From: Microbulbifer marinus
GTDB taxonomy: Bacteria > Pseudomonadota > Gammaproteobacteria > Pseudomonadales > Cellvibrionaceae
Assembly (NCBI RefSeq): GCF_900107725.1
Contig: NZ_FNQO01000003.1
Coordinates: 62,001-126,000 of the forward strand
Direction of reading: 5' to 3'
DNA length: 64,000 nucleotides
Numbering within the stretch: the stretch's first letter is position 1; every line of letters starts with the position of its first letter. Of this stretch, positions 44,942-54,811 are shown piece by piece. The notes under the pieces are model-generated. The model was not told where the DNA came from. It did no database searches and was given only the letters and a program-made list of their open reading frames with translations. The position numbers and the translations under genes are program-made.

Positions 44942-47406
44942 TGCTGCCACTGAAACTGCTGTTCCGGGACTGGCGCGGCGGCGAACTGGCTCTGATCGCC
45001 ACCGCCTTGGTGCTGGCGGTGACCTGCGTGACCGCGATCGCCCACTTCACCGATCGCCTGAGTCGGGCCATGGAGCAGCAATCGCTGACCTTCCTCGCCG
45101 CCGAGCGGGTGTTGCGCAGTAGCCGGCCCGTGGATGACAGCTGGCTGCAAGAGGCGCGCGAGCGGGGCCTAAAACAGGCGGAGGCGGTAACTTTCGCCTC
45201 CATGGTGGCCGCCGGGGACCAGTTCCAGTTTGCCGCGGTCAAGGCGGTCAGCGACGGCTACCCATTGCTCGGCACACTGGAGATGCGCAGCGCCGAGGGC
45301 GCGCCGGGCAGACAGGTGCAGCACGGTCCGCCACCGGGCGAGGCCTGGGTTGAGCCCCGTTTACTGCCACTGCTGGAACTGCAACTCGGCGACACCCTGC
45401 AACTCGGCGACACCACGCTGACAGTCACAGGCCTGCTGGACCGCGAACCGGATCGCAGCACCAGCCTGTTCGACATGGGCGCGCGACTGCTGGTGCACGT
45501 GGATGACCTGGCCGCCGCCGGCGTCATCCAGCCCGGCAGCCGCGTGCGCTACCGCTATCTGTTCGCCGGCGACGACCGGGCACTGGAGCAGTATTTCAAA
45601 TGGCTGAAGCCGCGGCTGACCGAACATCAGCGCGTGATCGACCTGCGCGAAGGGCAGCCGCGCGTGGCTTCGGCCCTGGATCGCGCCGAGCGCTTCCTGT
45701 TTCTCGCCGGCAGTCTCGCGGTACTGCTGGCCAGCGTCGCCGTCGGTCTGGCCGCACGCCGCTATGGCCTGCGCCACACTGCCTATGTCGCGGTAATGAA
45801 GAGTCTCGGTGCCGGGCGCGGCAAGGTTCTGGCCATCTACCTCGGCCAGCTGACCGCGCTGACGCTGTTAGCGACCGCCACCGGCCTGCTGCTCGGCAGC
45901 CTGATCCAGTCCCAGGCCGTCAACCTGATGGCCGACTTCTTCCCGGTGGAGCCGCCACCGAGCCAGTTGAGCCCACTGCTGGTCGGCCTGGCCACCGGCT
46001 TCGCCTGCGCACTGGGCTTTGCCCTGCCGCCGCTGTTCCGCCTCTCGCGCACGGACCCGATGCAGGCGCTGCGACGCGACTGGAGCAACCCGGACCGGCG
46101 CGAATGGCTGGGACTGGTGCTGGGCCCCACCAGCATGCTGCTGCTGATCTGGTGGCTGTCCGGCAGCCTCGCGATTACCACCGCACTGTTTGCCGGCATG
46201 GCCCTGCTGGTCGGCGGCAGCGCCCTGGTCAACCAGCTGCTGGTGCGCGGCCGGCTGTCATCCCTCGGCGGCGCCTGGCGTATTGCCCTCGGCAGCCTGC
46301 AGCGCCGCGCTGCCTTCAATACGCTGCTGATCGCCGCCTTCGGCACCGGCCTGCTGGCGATGCTGGCACTGGTGTTCGCGCGCACCGCGCTGATCGACGA
46401 GTGGCGCATGCAGCTGCCGGAGCAGGCGCCCAACCACTTCCTGTTCAATATCGCCCCGCACGAAGTCGACCCACTGCAGACCACGCTCGCGGACAACAAC
46501 ATCGGCAGTACCGAGTTCTACCCGATGGTGCGCGGGCGCCTGATCGCCATCAATGGCATTCCGGCGAAGGAATACAAGAAAGACCAGCGCAACGGAGAAC
46601 CCAATGCCTTGCGCCGCGAACTCAACCTGAGCTGGACCGAGAACCTGGCACCGGACAACCGCATCCTCGAAGGTGAATGGTGGGACAAAACCGACAGAGG
46701 CGTGTCGGTGGAAGTCGAGCTGGCCGCACGCCTGAACCTGGCGCTCGGCGACATGCTGCGCTTTTCCATCGGCGGCCTGGAAGTCGAGGCCCCGGTCGCC
46801 AGCTTCCGCTCGCTGGACTGGAACAGCATGCGCCCGAACTTCTACATGATCTTCGCCCCGGGCACACTGGAAGACTTCCCCGCGACCTATATCACCAGCT
46901 TCTATCTGCCGCCGGAGCAGAAGCTGCTCGTCAACGACCTGGTGCGCAATTTCCCCAGCGTCAGCGTGATCGAGCTGGACAAGATCATCCAGCGCATCCG
47001 CGACACCATCGCCCAGGTGTCCCTGGCCATCGAGTCGGTGATGGCACTGATGCTGGTGGCCGGCGTACTGGTGCTGATCGCCGGAGTGCGCGCCAGTATC
47101 GCCGAGCGTTTGCAGGAAGCGGCAATTATCCGCACACTGGGCGGCCGCCGCCGGCTGCTGTTACAGAGCCTCGTCCTGGAGTTTGGCCTGCTGGGTGTCG
47201 CCGCCGGCCTGCTCGCCGCCGCCGGTGCCGAAGCGACGCTCGCAGTGCTATCACAGCGGGTATTCGAGCTGCCGTTCGTATTCCACCCCATGCTGTGGCT
47301 GGTCGGCCCGCTGGCGGGAGCACTGCTGGTTGGCAGTGCCGGTACCCTCGCCTGCCGCAGCTCGGTCAGCCAGCCGCCGCTGCAGGTGCTGCGGGAGCTG
47401 GCATAA
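44941..47406 (+). CDS. ybbP: FtsX-family ABC permease (YbbP-like)
   Basis: An 821-residue inner-membrane protein with about ten helices: TM1 near the N-terminus, a large periplasmic domain (about 45-240), FtsX-like repeat 1 (about 245-370), a middle TM pair, a second periplasmic segment and FtsX repeat 2 (about 690-815). This is the YbbP/DUF214 layout. The precise substrate is unknown; relatives extract or hand over lipids and lipoproteins, or drive efflux. Confidence 0.93.
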   Translation: MLPLKLLFRDWRGGELALIATALVLAVTCVTAIAHFTDRLSRAMEQQSLTFLAAERVLRSSRPVDDSWLQEARERGLKQAEAVTFASMVAAGDQFQFAAVKAVSDGYPLLGTLEMRSAEGAPGRQVQHGPPPGEAWVEPRLLPLLELQLGDTLQLGDTTLTVTGLLDREPDRSTSLFDMGARLLVHVDDLAAAGVIQPGSRVRYRYLFAGDDRALEQYFKWLKPRLTEHQRVIDLREGQPRVASALDRAERFLFLAGSLAVLLASVAVGLAARRYGLRHTAYVAVMKSLGAGRGKVLAIYLGQLTALTLLATATGLLLGSLIQSQAVNLMADFFPVEPPPSQLSPLLVGLATGFACALGFALPPLFRLSRTDPMQALRRDWSNPDRREWLGLVLGPTSMLLLIWWLSGSLAITTALFAGMALLVGGSALVNQLLVRGRLSSLGGAWRIALGSLQRRAAFNTLLIAAFGTGLLAMLALVFARTALIDEWRMQLPEQAPNHFLFNIAPHEVDPLQTTLADNNIGSTEFYPMVRGRLIAINGIPAKEYKKDQRNGEPNALRRELNLSWTENLAPDNRILEGEWWDKTDRGVSVEVELAARLNLALGDMLRFSIGGLEVEAPVASFRSLDWNSMRPNFYMIFAPGTLEDFPATYITSFYLPPEQKLLVNDLVRNFPSVSVIELDKIIQRIRDTIAQVSLAIESVMALMLVAGVLVLIAGVRASIAERLQEAAIIRTLGGRRRLLLQSLVLEFGLLGVAAGLLAAAGAEATLAVLSQRVFELPFVFHPMLWLVGPLAGALLVGSAGTLACRSSVSQPPLQVLRELA

Positions 47407-47420
47407 AAGTTTTTTGAATC

Positions 47421-47446
47421 GTCATTCCCACCTGCGCGGGAATGAC
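47421..47446. repeat. REP-like hairpin
   Basis: GTCATTCCC-ACCTGCGC-GGGAATGAC, a widespread type of intergenic palindrome, between ybbP and bioA. It can double as a transcript end. Confidence 0.7.
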
Positions 47447-47474
47447 GACTGAACGATGTTTAATTGGCGAATTT

Positions 47475-48743
47475 ATGGATCTGGATTTCGACCGCAACCA
47501 TATCTGGCACCCCTATTCCTCCCTGATCGATCCGCCGCCGGTTTACCCGGTCGAGCGCGCCGAGGGAGTGCGTATCTACCTGGAGGACGGCCGCGGCCTG
47601 ATCGACGGCATGTCATCCTGGTGGAGTGCCCTGCACGGTTACAACGTGCCGGAACTGAACAGCGCGATGCAGGCGCAGATGGAGAAAATGTCGCACGTGA
47701 TGTTCGGCGGCCTCACCCACGAGCCGGCCATCGAACTGTGCCGGAAGCTGGTGGCCATCACACCGGCACCACTGCAGCGTGTGTTCCTCGCCGACTCCGG
47801 TTCGGTATCGGTGGAGGTCGCCATCAAGATGGCGCTGCAGTACTGGCAGTCCCAGGGCCGCGGCGAGAAATGCAAACTGCTCGCCCTGCGCAACGGCTAC
47901 CACGGCGATACCTTCGGGGCCATGGCCACCTGCGATCCGGTGACCGGTATGCATCACCTGTTCGCCGGCCAGCTGACCCAGCACTTCTTCGCCCCGGCGC
48001 CGCAACCGAAATTCGGCGAAGCCTGCGCGGACGAAGACATTGCCGAACTGCGACAGCTGATCGAGCAGCATCACAATGAGCTGGCGGCAGTCATTCAGGA
48101 GCCGATCGTGCAGGGCGCCGGCGGTATGCGCTTTTATTCAGCGGAGTATCTGCGCCGAGTGCGCGAACTGTGTGACGAGCACGAACTGCTGCTGATCGCC
48201 GACGAGATCGCCACCGGCTTCGGCCGCAGCGGCGAACTGTTCGCCTGTGAACACGCCGGCATCTGCCCCGATATCCTGACGCTCGGCAAGGCACTGACCG
48301 GCGGCACCATGACATTGGCCGCGGCGCTGTGCACCGACAAGGTCGCCGACGGTATCTGCCGCGGCGAGGCCGGAGTGTTCATGCACGGCCCGACCTTTAT
48401 GGGCAACCCGCTGGCCTGTGCGGTGGCCAGCGCCAGTATCGATTTGTTACTGCACGGCCCCTGGCAACAGCGCGTGGCGGCAATCGAGAGCCACATGCGC
48501 CAGGCACTGGCACCGCTGCAGGATTCCGCCGCGGTGGCGGATGTGCGCAGTCTCGGCGCCATCGGTGTGGTGGAAATGCGCGAACCGGTCAACATGATGC
48601 AGGTGCAGGAAGCCCTGATCGAGCGCGGCGTCTGGTTGCGCCCCTTCGGCAAACTGGTTTATACCATGCCGCCCTATGTGATTTCCGAACAAGACCTGGG
48701 CCAGCTCACCACGGCGATGGTCGACGTCCTCGGCGCACTCTAA
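47475..48743 (+). CDS. bioA: Adenosylmethionine-8-amino-7-oxononanoate aminotransferase
   Basis: A 422-residue PLP class III aminotransferase making DAPA from KAPA in biotin synthesis. HIWHPYSSL at the N-terminus, DGMSSWWSALHGYN, the PLP-site YHGDTFGAM, DEIATGFGRSG and the Schiff-base Lys in LTLGKALTGG are BioA-specific. The ATG at 47475 is preferred; an upstream in-frame ATG at 47442 lies in the REP-like hairpin. No other biotin gene is in the window. Confidence 0.96.
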   Translation: MDLDFDRNHIWHPYSSLIDPPPVYPVERAEGVRIYLEDGRGLIDGMSSWWSALHGYNVPELNSAMQAQMEKMSHVMFGGLTHEPAIELCRKLVAITPAPLQRVFLADSGSVSVEVAIKMALQYWQSQGRGEKCKLLALRNGYHGDTFGAMATCDPVTGMHHLFAGQLTQHFFAPAPQPKFGEACADEDIAELRQLIEQHHNELAAVIQEPIVQGAGGMRFYSAEYLRRVRELCDEHELLLIADEIATGFGRSGELFACEHAGICPDILTLGKALTGGTMTLAAALCTDKVADGICRGEAGVFMHGPTFMGNPLACAVASASIDLLLHGPWQQRVAAIESHMRQALAPLQDSAAVADVRSLGAIGVVEMREPVNMMQVQEALIERGVWLRPFGKLVYTMPPYVISEQDLGQLTTAMVDVLGAL

Positions 48744-48781
48744 CTCGTGTAAACAGGCCAGAATTTTTCGCAAGGATCACC

Positions 48782-49819
48782 GTGCCCCCGCTGCTAGAAG
48801 TTTCCGACCTGGAATGCCGCTACGGCAACAAGGTCATTCTCGAATCCGTTTCCTTCGCCCTGAATGAGGGCGAAGTCGCCTGCCTGCTCGGCCCCAGCGG
48901 CTGTGGCAAGACGACCCTGTTGCACGCGATCGCCGGCTTTCAACCCGTGTATCGGGGGCGCATCTCTCTGGCGGACAGTACTATTTCCACGCCCGCCGCC
49001 ATCACCCCGCCGGAGCAGCGGCATATCGGCGTCGTTTTCCAGGACTACGCCCTCTTCCCGCATCTGACCGTTGCGCAGAATATAGCCTTCGGCCTGAAAT
49101 CGCTGCCGAAGGCAGAGCGCGAATCCCGTGTGCGCGAGCTGCTGCAACTGGTGCAACTGCAAAGCTTTGCGCAGCAGTACCCGCATCAATTGTCGGGCGG
49201 CCAACAACAGCGCGTTGCGCTGGCGCGCGCATTGGCGCCGCGGCCACGACTGCTACTGATGGATGAACCCTTTTCCAACCTGGATACCGAATTGCGCCGC
49301 AGCCTGGCGGCGGAAGTGCGACACATTCTTCGCGAAGAGGGGACCGCCGCGGTGATCGTGACCCACGACCGCAGCGAGGCTTTCGTCGCCGGTGACAAGC
49401 TCGGCGTGCTGAGCGGCGGACTGCTGCAACAGTGGGATACGCCGGAAACTACCTATCGCCGACCGGCAACTGCCGCGGTGGCGCGTATCGTCGGTGACGG
49501 TACGCTGCTGGAAGGCAAACTGCTGCAGCCGGACCTGATCGAAACCGCTCTCGGCAGAGTCCATCTGCCCTCCGCGATCGAAGCGCCCGCACAACAGCTG
49601 CAGGTGTTTGTGCGCAGCGAGGATATACAACCCGGCGAACACGCCGACGCCGTTACCGCCCAGGTCGTAGCGCGCGATTTTCTCGGCAGTGACACGCTGT
49701 ATAAATTTCGCCTGCCCGGCGGCCGCATTATCGAGGCAACCCTGGGAGCGGAATTCCAGTTTGCGCCGGGTAGTGAAGTGCCGTTGCGTATCGTCGCACC
49801 CGTCGTTTTCACACCGTAA
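48782..49819 (+). CDS. fbpC: Iron(III) ABC transporter ATP-binding protein
   Basis: A 345-residue ATPase of the FbpC/PotA class: Walker A GPSGCGKTT, Q-loop VFQDYALFPHLT, signature LSGGQQQR, Walker B LLLMDEPFSNLDTELR, switch VTHDRSEA, then a C-terminal OB-like TOBE domain (about 240-345). GTG at 48782 has the ribosome site AAGGA 5 bp upstream. It faces fbpB tail to tail with 46 bp between them, so it is not cotranscribed with fbpAB. It follows bioA by 38 bp. Confidence 0.9.
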   Translation: MPPLLEVSDLECRYGNKVILESVSFALNEGEVACLLGPSGCGKTTLLHAIAGFQPVYRGRISLADSTISTPAAITPPEQRHIGVVFQDYALFPHLTVAQNIAFGLKSLPKAERESRVRELLQLVQLQSFAQQYPHQLSGGQQQRVALARALAPRPRLLLMDEPFSNLDTELRRSLAAEVRHILREEGTAAVIVTHDRSEAFVAGDKLGVLSGGLLQQWDTPETTYRRPATAAVARIVGDGTLLEGKLLQPDLIETALGRVHLPSAIEAPAQQLQVFVRSEDIQPGEHADAVTAQVVARDFLGSDTLYKFRLPGGRIIEATLGAEFQFAPGSEVPLRIVAPVVFTP

Positions 49820-49865
49820 GTCCGACGTTTATCTCGTCAGTAAGGGTTTGACTCTAAATGCGTAT

Positions 49866-51563
49866 CTACAGCGCCGGCGCCTCGGACTCGATCAGTTCCG
49901 CCTGTGCCTCGCCACTGCGCCGCCCCATCGAGCGGCTCAGCAGGATCACCGGCAACAGCCCCACCAGCACAATCATCAGTGCGCCCAGCGCCGAACGCTC
50001 CAGCATTTCGTCGGACGCGAACTGGTAGATGTAAGTCGCCAGCGTGTCGAAGCCGAAAGGCCGCAGCAACAGGGTCGCCGGCAGCTCCTTCATGCAATCC
50101 ACGAATACCACCAGCGCGCCGCTGAGCAGGCCCGCGCGCACCAGTGGTAGGTGTACCGCCCACAGCGTCTGCCAGCTATTGCGGCCCAGGGAACGGGAAG
50201 CGCGGTCCATCGACGGCGTGACCTTGTCGAGGCTCGACTCGATCGCGCCGGCAGACACCGCGAGGAAACGCGCGGTATAGGCAAACACAATCGCAAACAC
50301 GCTGCCGCTCAGCAGCAGGCCGATGGAAATATCGAACTGCGCGCGCAACCAGGCATCCAGCGCATTGTCGAAGGCAGCCAGTGGAATCAGCACGCCGATG
50401 GCCATCACCGCTCCGGGCATTGCGTAACCCAGCTTGGCAAAGCCCACCAGGGATTTGACCAGGCGTACCGGGTAGAGCCGTTTGCCATAGGCCAGCAGCA
50501 GCCCCAGCAGCGCGGTGATCAGCGCCGCCGTTGCCGACAGCAACAGGCTGTTCAGCGCGATGGTGAAGAAGTCATCGGTCCAGTAGCTGGCAAAGTTAGC
50601 CAGTGCATAACCACCGAGCACCAGCAGCGGCACCCCGAAACCACACAGCAACAGCAATCCGCAACAGGCGCTGGCCAGTGCAGCGCGCCAGCCGCGCAGG
50701 CGATAGCTGTCGCGGCTGCGTGATGGCGACTGCACGAAGTGCCTCTGCCGCGCCCGTCCCATGCGCTCCAGCGCGATCAGCAGCACCACGAACACCAAAG
50801 TGCTGCAGGCAATCTGCGCGGCGCCGCCGAGGTTGCCGCGGCTCAACCAGGTATCGTAGATGCCCACACTGAGGGTGCGCACCGCGAAGAAGTCCACGGT
50901 GCCGAAATCGTTCAGTGTCTCCATCAGAACCAGCGACAGGCCTACCGCAATAGCGGGACGCGCCATCGGCAGCGAAACGCGTACGAAACTCTGCCAGGGA
51001 GTACAGCCGAGGGAACGGCTGGCCGCGCGTATGCTGCCACACTGTTCGATAAACGCGGCGCGCGCGAGCATGTAGACATAGGGATAAAGCACCAGCGACA
51101 GCATCGCAATGGCACCGCCCATACTGCGAATCTCCGGAAACCAGTAATCCCGCGACGTCTGCCAGCCGAACCAGTCGCGCAACAGTTTCTGCACCGGCCC
51201 GGCGTACTCCAGCAGATCCGTATAGACATAGGCGATGACATAGGCCGGCACCGCAAACGGCAGTAGCAGCGCCCACTCGAAAAAACGCCGCCCCGGGAAC
51301 CGGCACATGGTCACCAGCCAGGCGCTGCCGACGCCCGCCAGCAACGTGAATAGCCCTACACCAAACGCAAGAACCAGCGTCGCGGATATATAGTGAAACA
51401 GCACCGTATCCAGCAGGTGCGGCCAGATGTTTTCTTCGGGAAAGAGCGCCAGCCAGAAAATAGACAGCACCGGCAGTGCCACCAGCAGCGCGATGGTGCT
51501 AACTGGCAGTATCCAGCGCAGGCCGGAAGAACGCCGGCGGGAGGGGGAAAAAACTGGAGTCAT
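49866..51563 (-). CDS. fbpB: Iron(III) ABC transporter permease
   Basis: A 565-residue inner-membrane protein with two fused permease domains and about 12 helices. EAA-type loops are near RAASRSLGCTPWQSFVRVSLP (first half) and DRASRSLGRNSWQTLWAVHLP (second half). This duplicated form is usual for FbpB/HitB. It follows fbpA on the same strand; a strong stem-loop (51575-51604) in the 79-bp gap could hold back expression relative to the binding protein. Confidence 0.93.
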   Translation of the reverse strand: MTPVFSPSRRRSSGLRWILPVSTIALLVALPVLSIFWLALFPEENIWPHLLDTVLFHYISATLVLAFGVGLFTLLAGVGSAWLVTMCRFPGRRFFEWALLLPFAVPAYVIAYVYTDLLEYAGPVQKLLRDWFGWQTSRDYWFPEIRSMGGAIAMLSLVLYPYVYMLARAAFIEQCGSIRAASRSLGCTPWQSFVRVSLPMARPAIAVGLSLVLMETLNDFGTVDFFAVRTLSVGIYDTWLSRGNLGGAAQIACSTLVFVVLLIALERMGRARQRHFVQSPSRSRDSYRLRGWRAALASACCGLLLLCGFGVPLLVLGGYALANFASYWTDDFFTIALNSLLLSATAALITALLGLLLAYGKRLYPVRLVKSLVGFAKLGYAMPGAVMAIGVLIPLAAFDNALDAWLRAQFDISIGLLLSGSVFAIVFAYTARFLAVSAGAIESSLDKVTPSMDRASRSLGRNSWQTLWAVHLPLVRAGLLSGALVVFVDCMKELPATLLLRPFGFDTLATYIYQFASDEMLERSALGALMIVLVGLLPVILLSRSMGRRSGEAQAELIESEAPAL

Positions 51564-51574
51564 AAAATCAACAA

Positions 51575-51604
51575 CGCGGCCCGCACCTTCAGGTGGGGGC
51601 CGCG
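51575..51604 (-). terminator. Stem-loop (possible attenuator) between fbpA and fbpB
   Basis: CGCGGCCCGCACCT and AGGTGGGGGCCGCG pair with a single mismatch around a 2-nt loop. No T-run follows on the minus strand, so partial attenuation or RNA stabilisation of fbpA is more likely than full termination. Confidence 0.55.
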
Positions 51605-51642
51605 ATACAGTAGCCCGTCAGTGGGCGACCATCATATCCGGA

Positions 51643-52674
51643 CTAGAAGTCGAAGCCCACCTCATCCACCAGTCGCGAGGCGGCCGGCACATGGGAGCCG
51701 ATCTCTGTCAGGCTCAGATCGTCTTCCTTGAACTCGCCCATGTACTGGTTGATCAGGTCGGAGCGCGGTGTGCCGGGGCGCACCGGAAATTCAAAATTCT
51801 TTTCCGCGTAGAGATACTGGGCTTCCGGGCCGCTGAGGAATTCCAGCAGCTTAATCGCATTGTCGCGGTTCGGTGCATGCTTGGTCAGTGCCGCACCGGA
51901 AATAAACATGTGGGTGCCGCGATCCTGCTGATTCGGGAACACCAGGTTGACGGACTTGGCCCACTCGATCTGCTCCGGCTGCTCGGTGTTGGTAATCATG
52001 TTGCCAAAGTAGTAGCTGTTGCCCAGGGACAGGTCGCATACGCCCTCACTGATCGCCTTCACCTGAGCGCGGTCGTTACCCTGGGGCTTGCGCGCCAGAT
52101 TGGCCTTGACGCCCTCGAGCCACTTCTTGGTTTCCGCCTCGCCGTGGTGGGCAATCATCGATGCGAACAGGGACAGGTTGTACGGATGCTTGCCGCTGCG
52201 GGTACAGATACGCCCTTTCCATTTCGGATCCGCCAGCTGTTCGTAGCGCGTGATCTCGCCGGGCTTGACCCGGTCCTTGGAAGCGTAAATCAGCCGCGCA
52301 CGGGTCGTGAGACCAAACCAGTTGCCCGCCTCGTCGCGAAACTGTGCCGGGATATTCTTTTCCAGCACGTCACTCTGCACCGGCTGGGTCAGATCCTTGG
52401 CCAACAGATCCATCAGGCTGCTGGTGTTGGAGGTCAGCACCAGATCCGCCGGGCTGTTGCGCCCTTCCCGCTGCAGGCGCTCGTTCAGGCCCTTGCCGGC
52501 GTAGACGACTTTGGTCTCGATGCCGGTTTCCTCGGTGAATTTGTCGAGTACCGGCTCGATCAGAAAGGGCTGCCGGTAGGAGTAAATATTGACCTGCTCG
52601 GCGGCAACCGTTGCCGTCGCTGCAAAAAGGCCGGTGACGGCAACTGCTGTGCGGAAAAGTGATCGTATGTCCAT
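51643..52674 (-). CDS. fbpA: Iron(III)-binding periplasmic protein
   Basis: A 343-residue ferric-ion binding protein (FbpA/FutA type). Signal peptide about 1-25 (ending TATVAA), then EQVNIYSYRQPFLIEPVLDKF and TGIETKVVYAGKGLNERL. The iron-binding tyrosine pair is expected in LGNSYYFGNM. An ATG at 52674 is preferred over the TTG one codon earlier. A Fur box lies 28 bp upstream of the start, so expression should be induced by iron shortage. Confidence 0.94.
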   Translation of the reverse strand: MDIRSLFRTAVAVTGLFAATATVAAEQVNIYSYRQPFLIEPVLDKFTEETGIETKVVYAGKGLNERLQREGRNSPADLVLTSNTSSLMDLLAKDLTQPVQSDVLEKNIPAQFRDEAGNWFGLTTRARLIYASKDRVKPGEITRYEQLADPKWKGRICTRSGKHPYNLSLFASMIAHHGEAETKKWLEGVKANLARKPQGNDRAQVKAISEGVCDLSLGNSYYFGNMITNTEQPEQIEWAKSVNLVFPNQQDRGTHMFISGAALTKHAPNRDNAIKLLEFLSGPEAQYLYAEKNFEFPVRPGTPRSDLINQYMGEFKEDDLSLTEIGSHVPAASRLVDEVGFDF

Positions 52675-52697
52675 CAATGATCCATGACCTTATGGTT

Positions 52698-52719
52698 AAT
52701 TTGAGAAGCATTCTCATTT
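52698..52719. promoter_or_regulatory. Fur box upstream of fbpA
   Basis: Core TGAGAAGCATTCTCA (52702-52716) is a perfect 7-1-7 palindrome of the Fur type, within AATTTGAGAAGCATTCTCATTT. It lies on the fbpA promoter side. Confidence 0.82.
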
Positions 52720-52823
52720 GCCTCGCCGGTAAAGTCAACCGCGCCCGCCGGTATTCCGGTTTTCGGCAATGTCGCGCAATTCCACCTATTCTTAGGGGCA
52801 CAATGGCAACTTGTGGAGGCCCC

Positions 52824-53270
52824 ATGGTCCGCTTCCTGCCCCTGATCGCACTGATCGTTGCTCTGAACGGCTGTGGCCGCCAGAGCGATACCCACGACCC
52901 CACCGAAGTCGAGCGCACCCCGCCCGGCGAAATGGCCACCGAAGCAATGGAGGAGCCGATAACTCCGCCAGAGGACGACAGCGGCACCGCAACTACTGAC
53001 CAGTCGGGTACAGCACCGCAAGGCACCGACGCAGAGACGCCGGAGATCTGTACGCCCGAGTGGTTTGCCTGGGTCCACGAGCAGATTCAGTCCAGACCCG
53101 ACGGCGACCTGGCGGAACAGTACCCGTCCGGCCTGCCCGAGGTGGGTAGCGACGAGTGGTTTATCGCCGTCGACAAACTCACCGGCGGCGACGGTGCCCA
53201 CGGCCCGGATGGCGGCAGTGCCGAGTGGTGCAGCATGGTGCAACAGCGCCTCGGCACTCCCGCGCAGTAA
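52824..53270 (+). CDS. Small lipoprotein, function unknown
   Basis: A 148-residue lipoprotein with a signal peptide to the lipobox VALNGC (Cys about 16), then an acidic Glu/Thr/Pro linker (about 20-70). A compact C-terminal part contains EWFAWVHEQIQSRPDGDL and DEWFIAVDKLTGGDGAHG, a repeated W-F/V pattern, with two Cys. The start is set by TGGAGG 5 bp before the ATG at 52824; longer frames upstream are discarded. No family recognised. The PepSY gene follows 32 bp later. Confidence 0.72.
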   Translation: MVRFLPLIALIVALNGCGRQSDTHDPTEVERTPPGEMATEAMEEPITPPEDDSGTATTDQSGTAPQGTDAETPEICTPEWFAWVHEQIQSRPDGDLAEQYPSGLPEVGSDEWFIAVDKLTGGDGAHGPDGGSAEWCSMVQQRLGTPAQ

Positions 53271-53302
53271 AGCCAACTTTTCAGAAAATCGGAGGAGCTT
53301 TT

Positions 53303-53572
53303 ATGCTGCCGATCAAGCAACTGTTAGCGGCGACCATCGCCGCCGCGGCACTGCAGCCGGCCGTTGCCGAAGAAGAGAAGCCACCGCCCGGTGCCATGGC
53401 CCTGTCTACAGTGCTGACCAAACTGGAGCAGCAGGGCTTTACGCCGATCATCGGTGTCACGCTCGAAAACGGTCGCTGGGAAGTGGAAGCCTATAAGGGC
53501 GCGGAGAAGCGTGAACTCGAGGTGGATCCCAATACCGCCGAAATACTCGCCGACGAGCCTGACGACGACTGA
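53303..53572 (+). CDS. Exported PepSY-domain protein
   Basis: An 89-residue protein with a signal peptide (about 1-22, ending PAVA) and one PepSY domain: LSTVLTKLEQQGFTPIIGVTLENGRWEVEAYKGAEKRE ending LEVDPNTAEIL. PepSY proteins are often inhibitors or partners in the envelope. GGAGGAG lies 7 bp before the ATG. A second, frameshifted PepSY gene is at 56403-56710, flanking the AraC/ALDH pair on the other side. Confidence 0.85.
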   Translation: MLPIKQLLAATIAAAALQPAVAEEEKPPPGAMALSTVLTKLEQQGFTPIIGVTLENGRWEVEAYKGAEKRELEVDPNTAEILADEPDDD

Positions 53573-53704
53573 TGTATCCGCCCCCTGCGGCCGGGGACGC
53601 TGCTCTCCGGCCGCAGCGGCCTGTGCGAAACGCCCCCCGATGCTCGACGTCAATCCGTCGACAATCACGTACAATCAGCGCTGAATTTGTGTGGAGTCCA
53701 TTGC

Positions 53705-54730
53705 ATGCTGCCCATGGTTCGCGCCAGTGCGCTGTCGGGATACAAGAAGCTGCTACAGAGCTACGGGGTCGATGCCGACCAGCTGCTCGCGCGCCTGTCC
53801 CTGCCGGCCGATTACCTGGACAGGCCCGACCTGATGATTCCGCTCGAAACCAAGGTGGAACTGCTAGAGCTGGGCGCCGAGTGCAGCGGCTGCGAGCACT
53901 TCGGGCTGGAACTGGCGCAACGGCAGAACATTTCCATGCTCGGCGCTCTGGGGCTGCTGGTGCAGCAGTGCCCGACGCTGCGCGACGCGCTGACCACCAT
54001 CAGCACATCCATCGGCCAGGCGGTGCAGGGCCTCGATGCCTGGCTCGAGGAGCGGGACGACCTGGCCTACCTACGAGCCACCTACCGGCTCGACGGCCCC
54101 CAGGCCCAATCACGCCAACACAACGACAACACCCTGATCGCGGCCTACAACATCATCTGCTTCCTGCTCAACGAGAGAGTAGCCCTGCGCTCGGTGTACC
54201 TGCGCGGTCCGGAACCGACTTCCATAGCGCCCTACAACGCGACCCTGAATGCGCCGATCGTATTCGCCAGCGACTGCAACGGTCTGGTGTTCGACCGCAG
54301 CTATCTCGACCGACCCGTGGTCGGCGCCAATCCGGAAATGCGCGGGCTGATCGACGGCTTCCTGAAGAAGAAACAGCTGGACGACTTTCAGGAGCGCCTG
54401 CTGTGGCTCATCACCAACCTGCTGCCACGCGGCCCGGTGACCCTGGAAACCGTCGCGGAAAATATCGGCATGGCACCCCGCACCCTGCAGGCGCGGCTGG
54501 GCCAGCTGGGCACCAGTTTCCAGCAGCTGCTCGACCGCGCGCGGACCGAGCAGGTGTGCACCTACATGCTGGATGGCGACCTGAGCCTGACAGAGATCGC
54601 CGAACTGGTCGGCTACAGCCAACTGAGTGCCCTGACCCGCGGTTTCAAGCGCATCATGGGGGCCAGCCCCGCCGCCTGGCGCAGGCAGATGGCAGCGCAA
54701 CCGGCGGCACCTGCGCGATCTGTCAAATAG
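53705..54730 (+). CDS. AraC-family transcriptional regulator
   Basis: A 341-residue regulator of the OruR/ArgR-like layout. The Arabinose_bd-type N-terminal domain (about 15-190) is followed by the AraC HTH (about 245-330, LETVAENIGMAPRTLQARLGQ and LTEIAELVGYSQLSALTRGFKRIMGASPAAWR). The ATG at 53705 follows TGGAG; a GTG 18 bp earlier is possible. It lies 81 bp upstream of the ALDH gene on the same strand and probably controls it. Confidence 0.9.
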   Translation: MLPMVRASALSGYKKLLQSYGVDADQLLARLSLPADYLDRPDLMIPLETKVELLELGAECSGCEHFGLELAQRQNISMLGALGLLVQQCPTLRDALTTISTSIGQAVQGLDAWLEERDDLAYLRATYRLDGPQAQSRQHNDNTLIAAYNIICFLLNERVALRSVYLRGPEPTSIAPYNATLNAPIVFASDCNGLVFDRSYLDRPVVGANPEMRGLIDGFLKKKQLDDFQERLLWLITNLLPRGPVTLETVAENIGMAPRTLQARLGQLGTSFQQLLDRARTEQVCTYMLDGDLSLTEIAELVGYSQLSALTRGFKRIMGASPAAWRRQMAAQPAAPARSVK

Positions 54731-54811
54731 CCGACGCGATCGGTCAACCGCGATCCCCCCGAATCGGTTAGTCTCGATAGCTGATAACAACAACTCCCCT
54801 CGGGTGACGCC

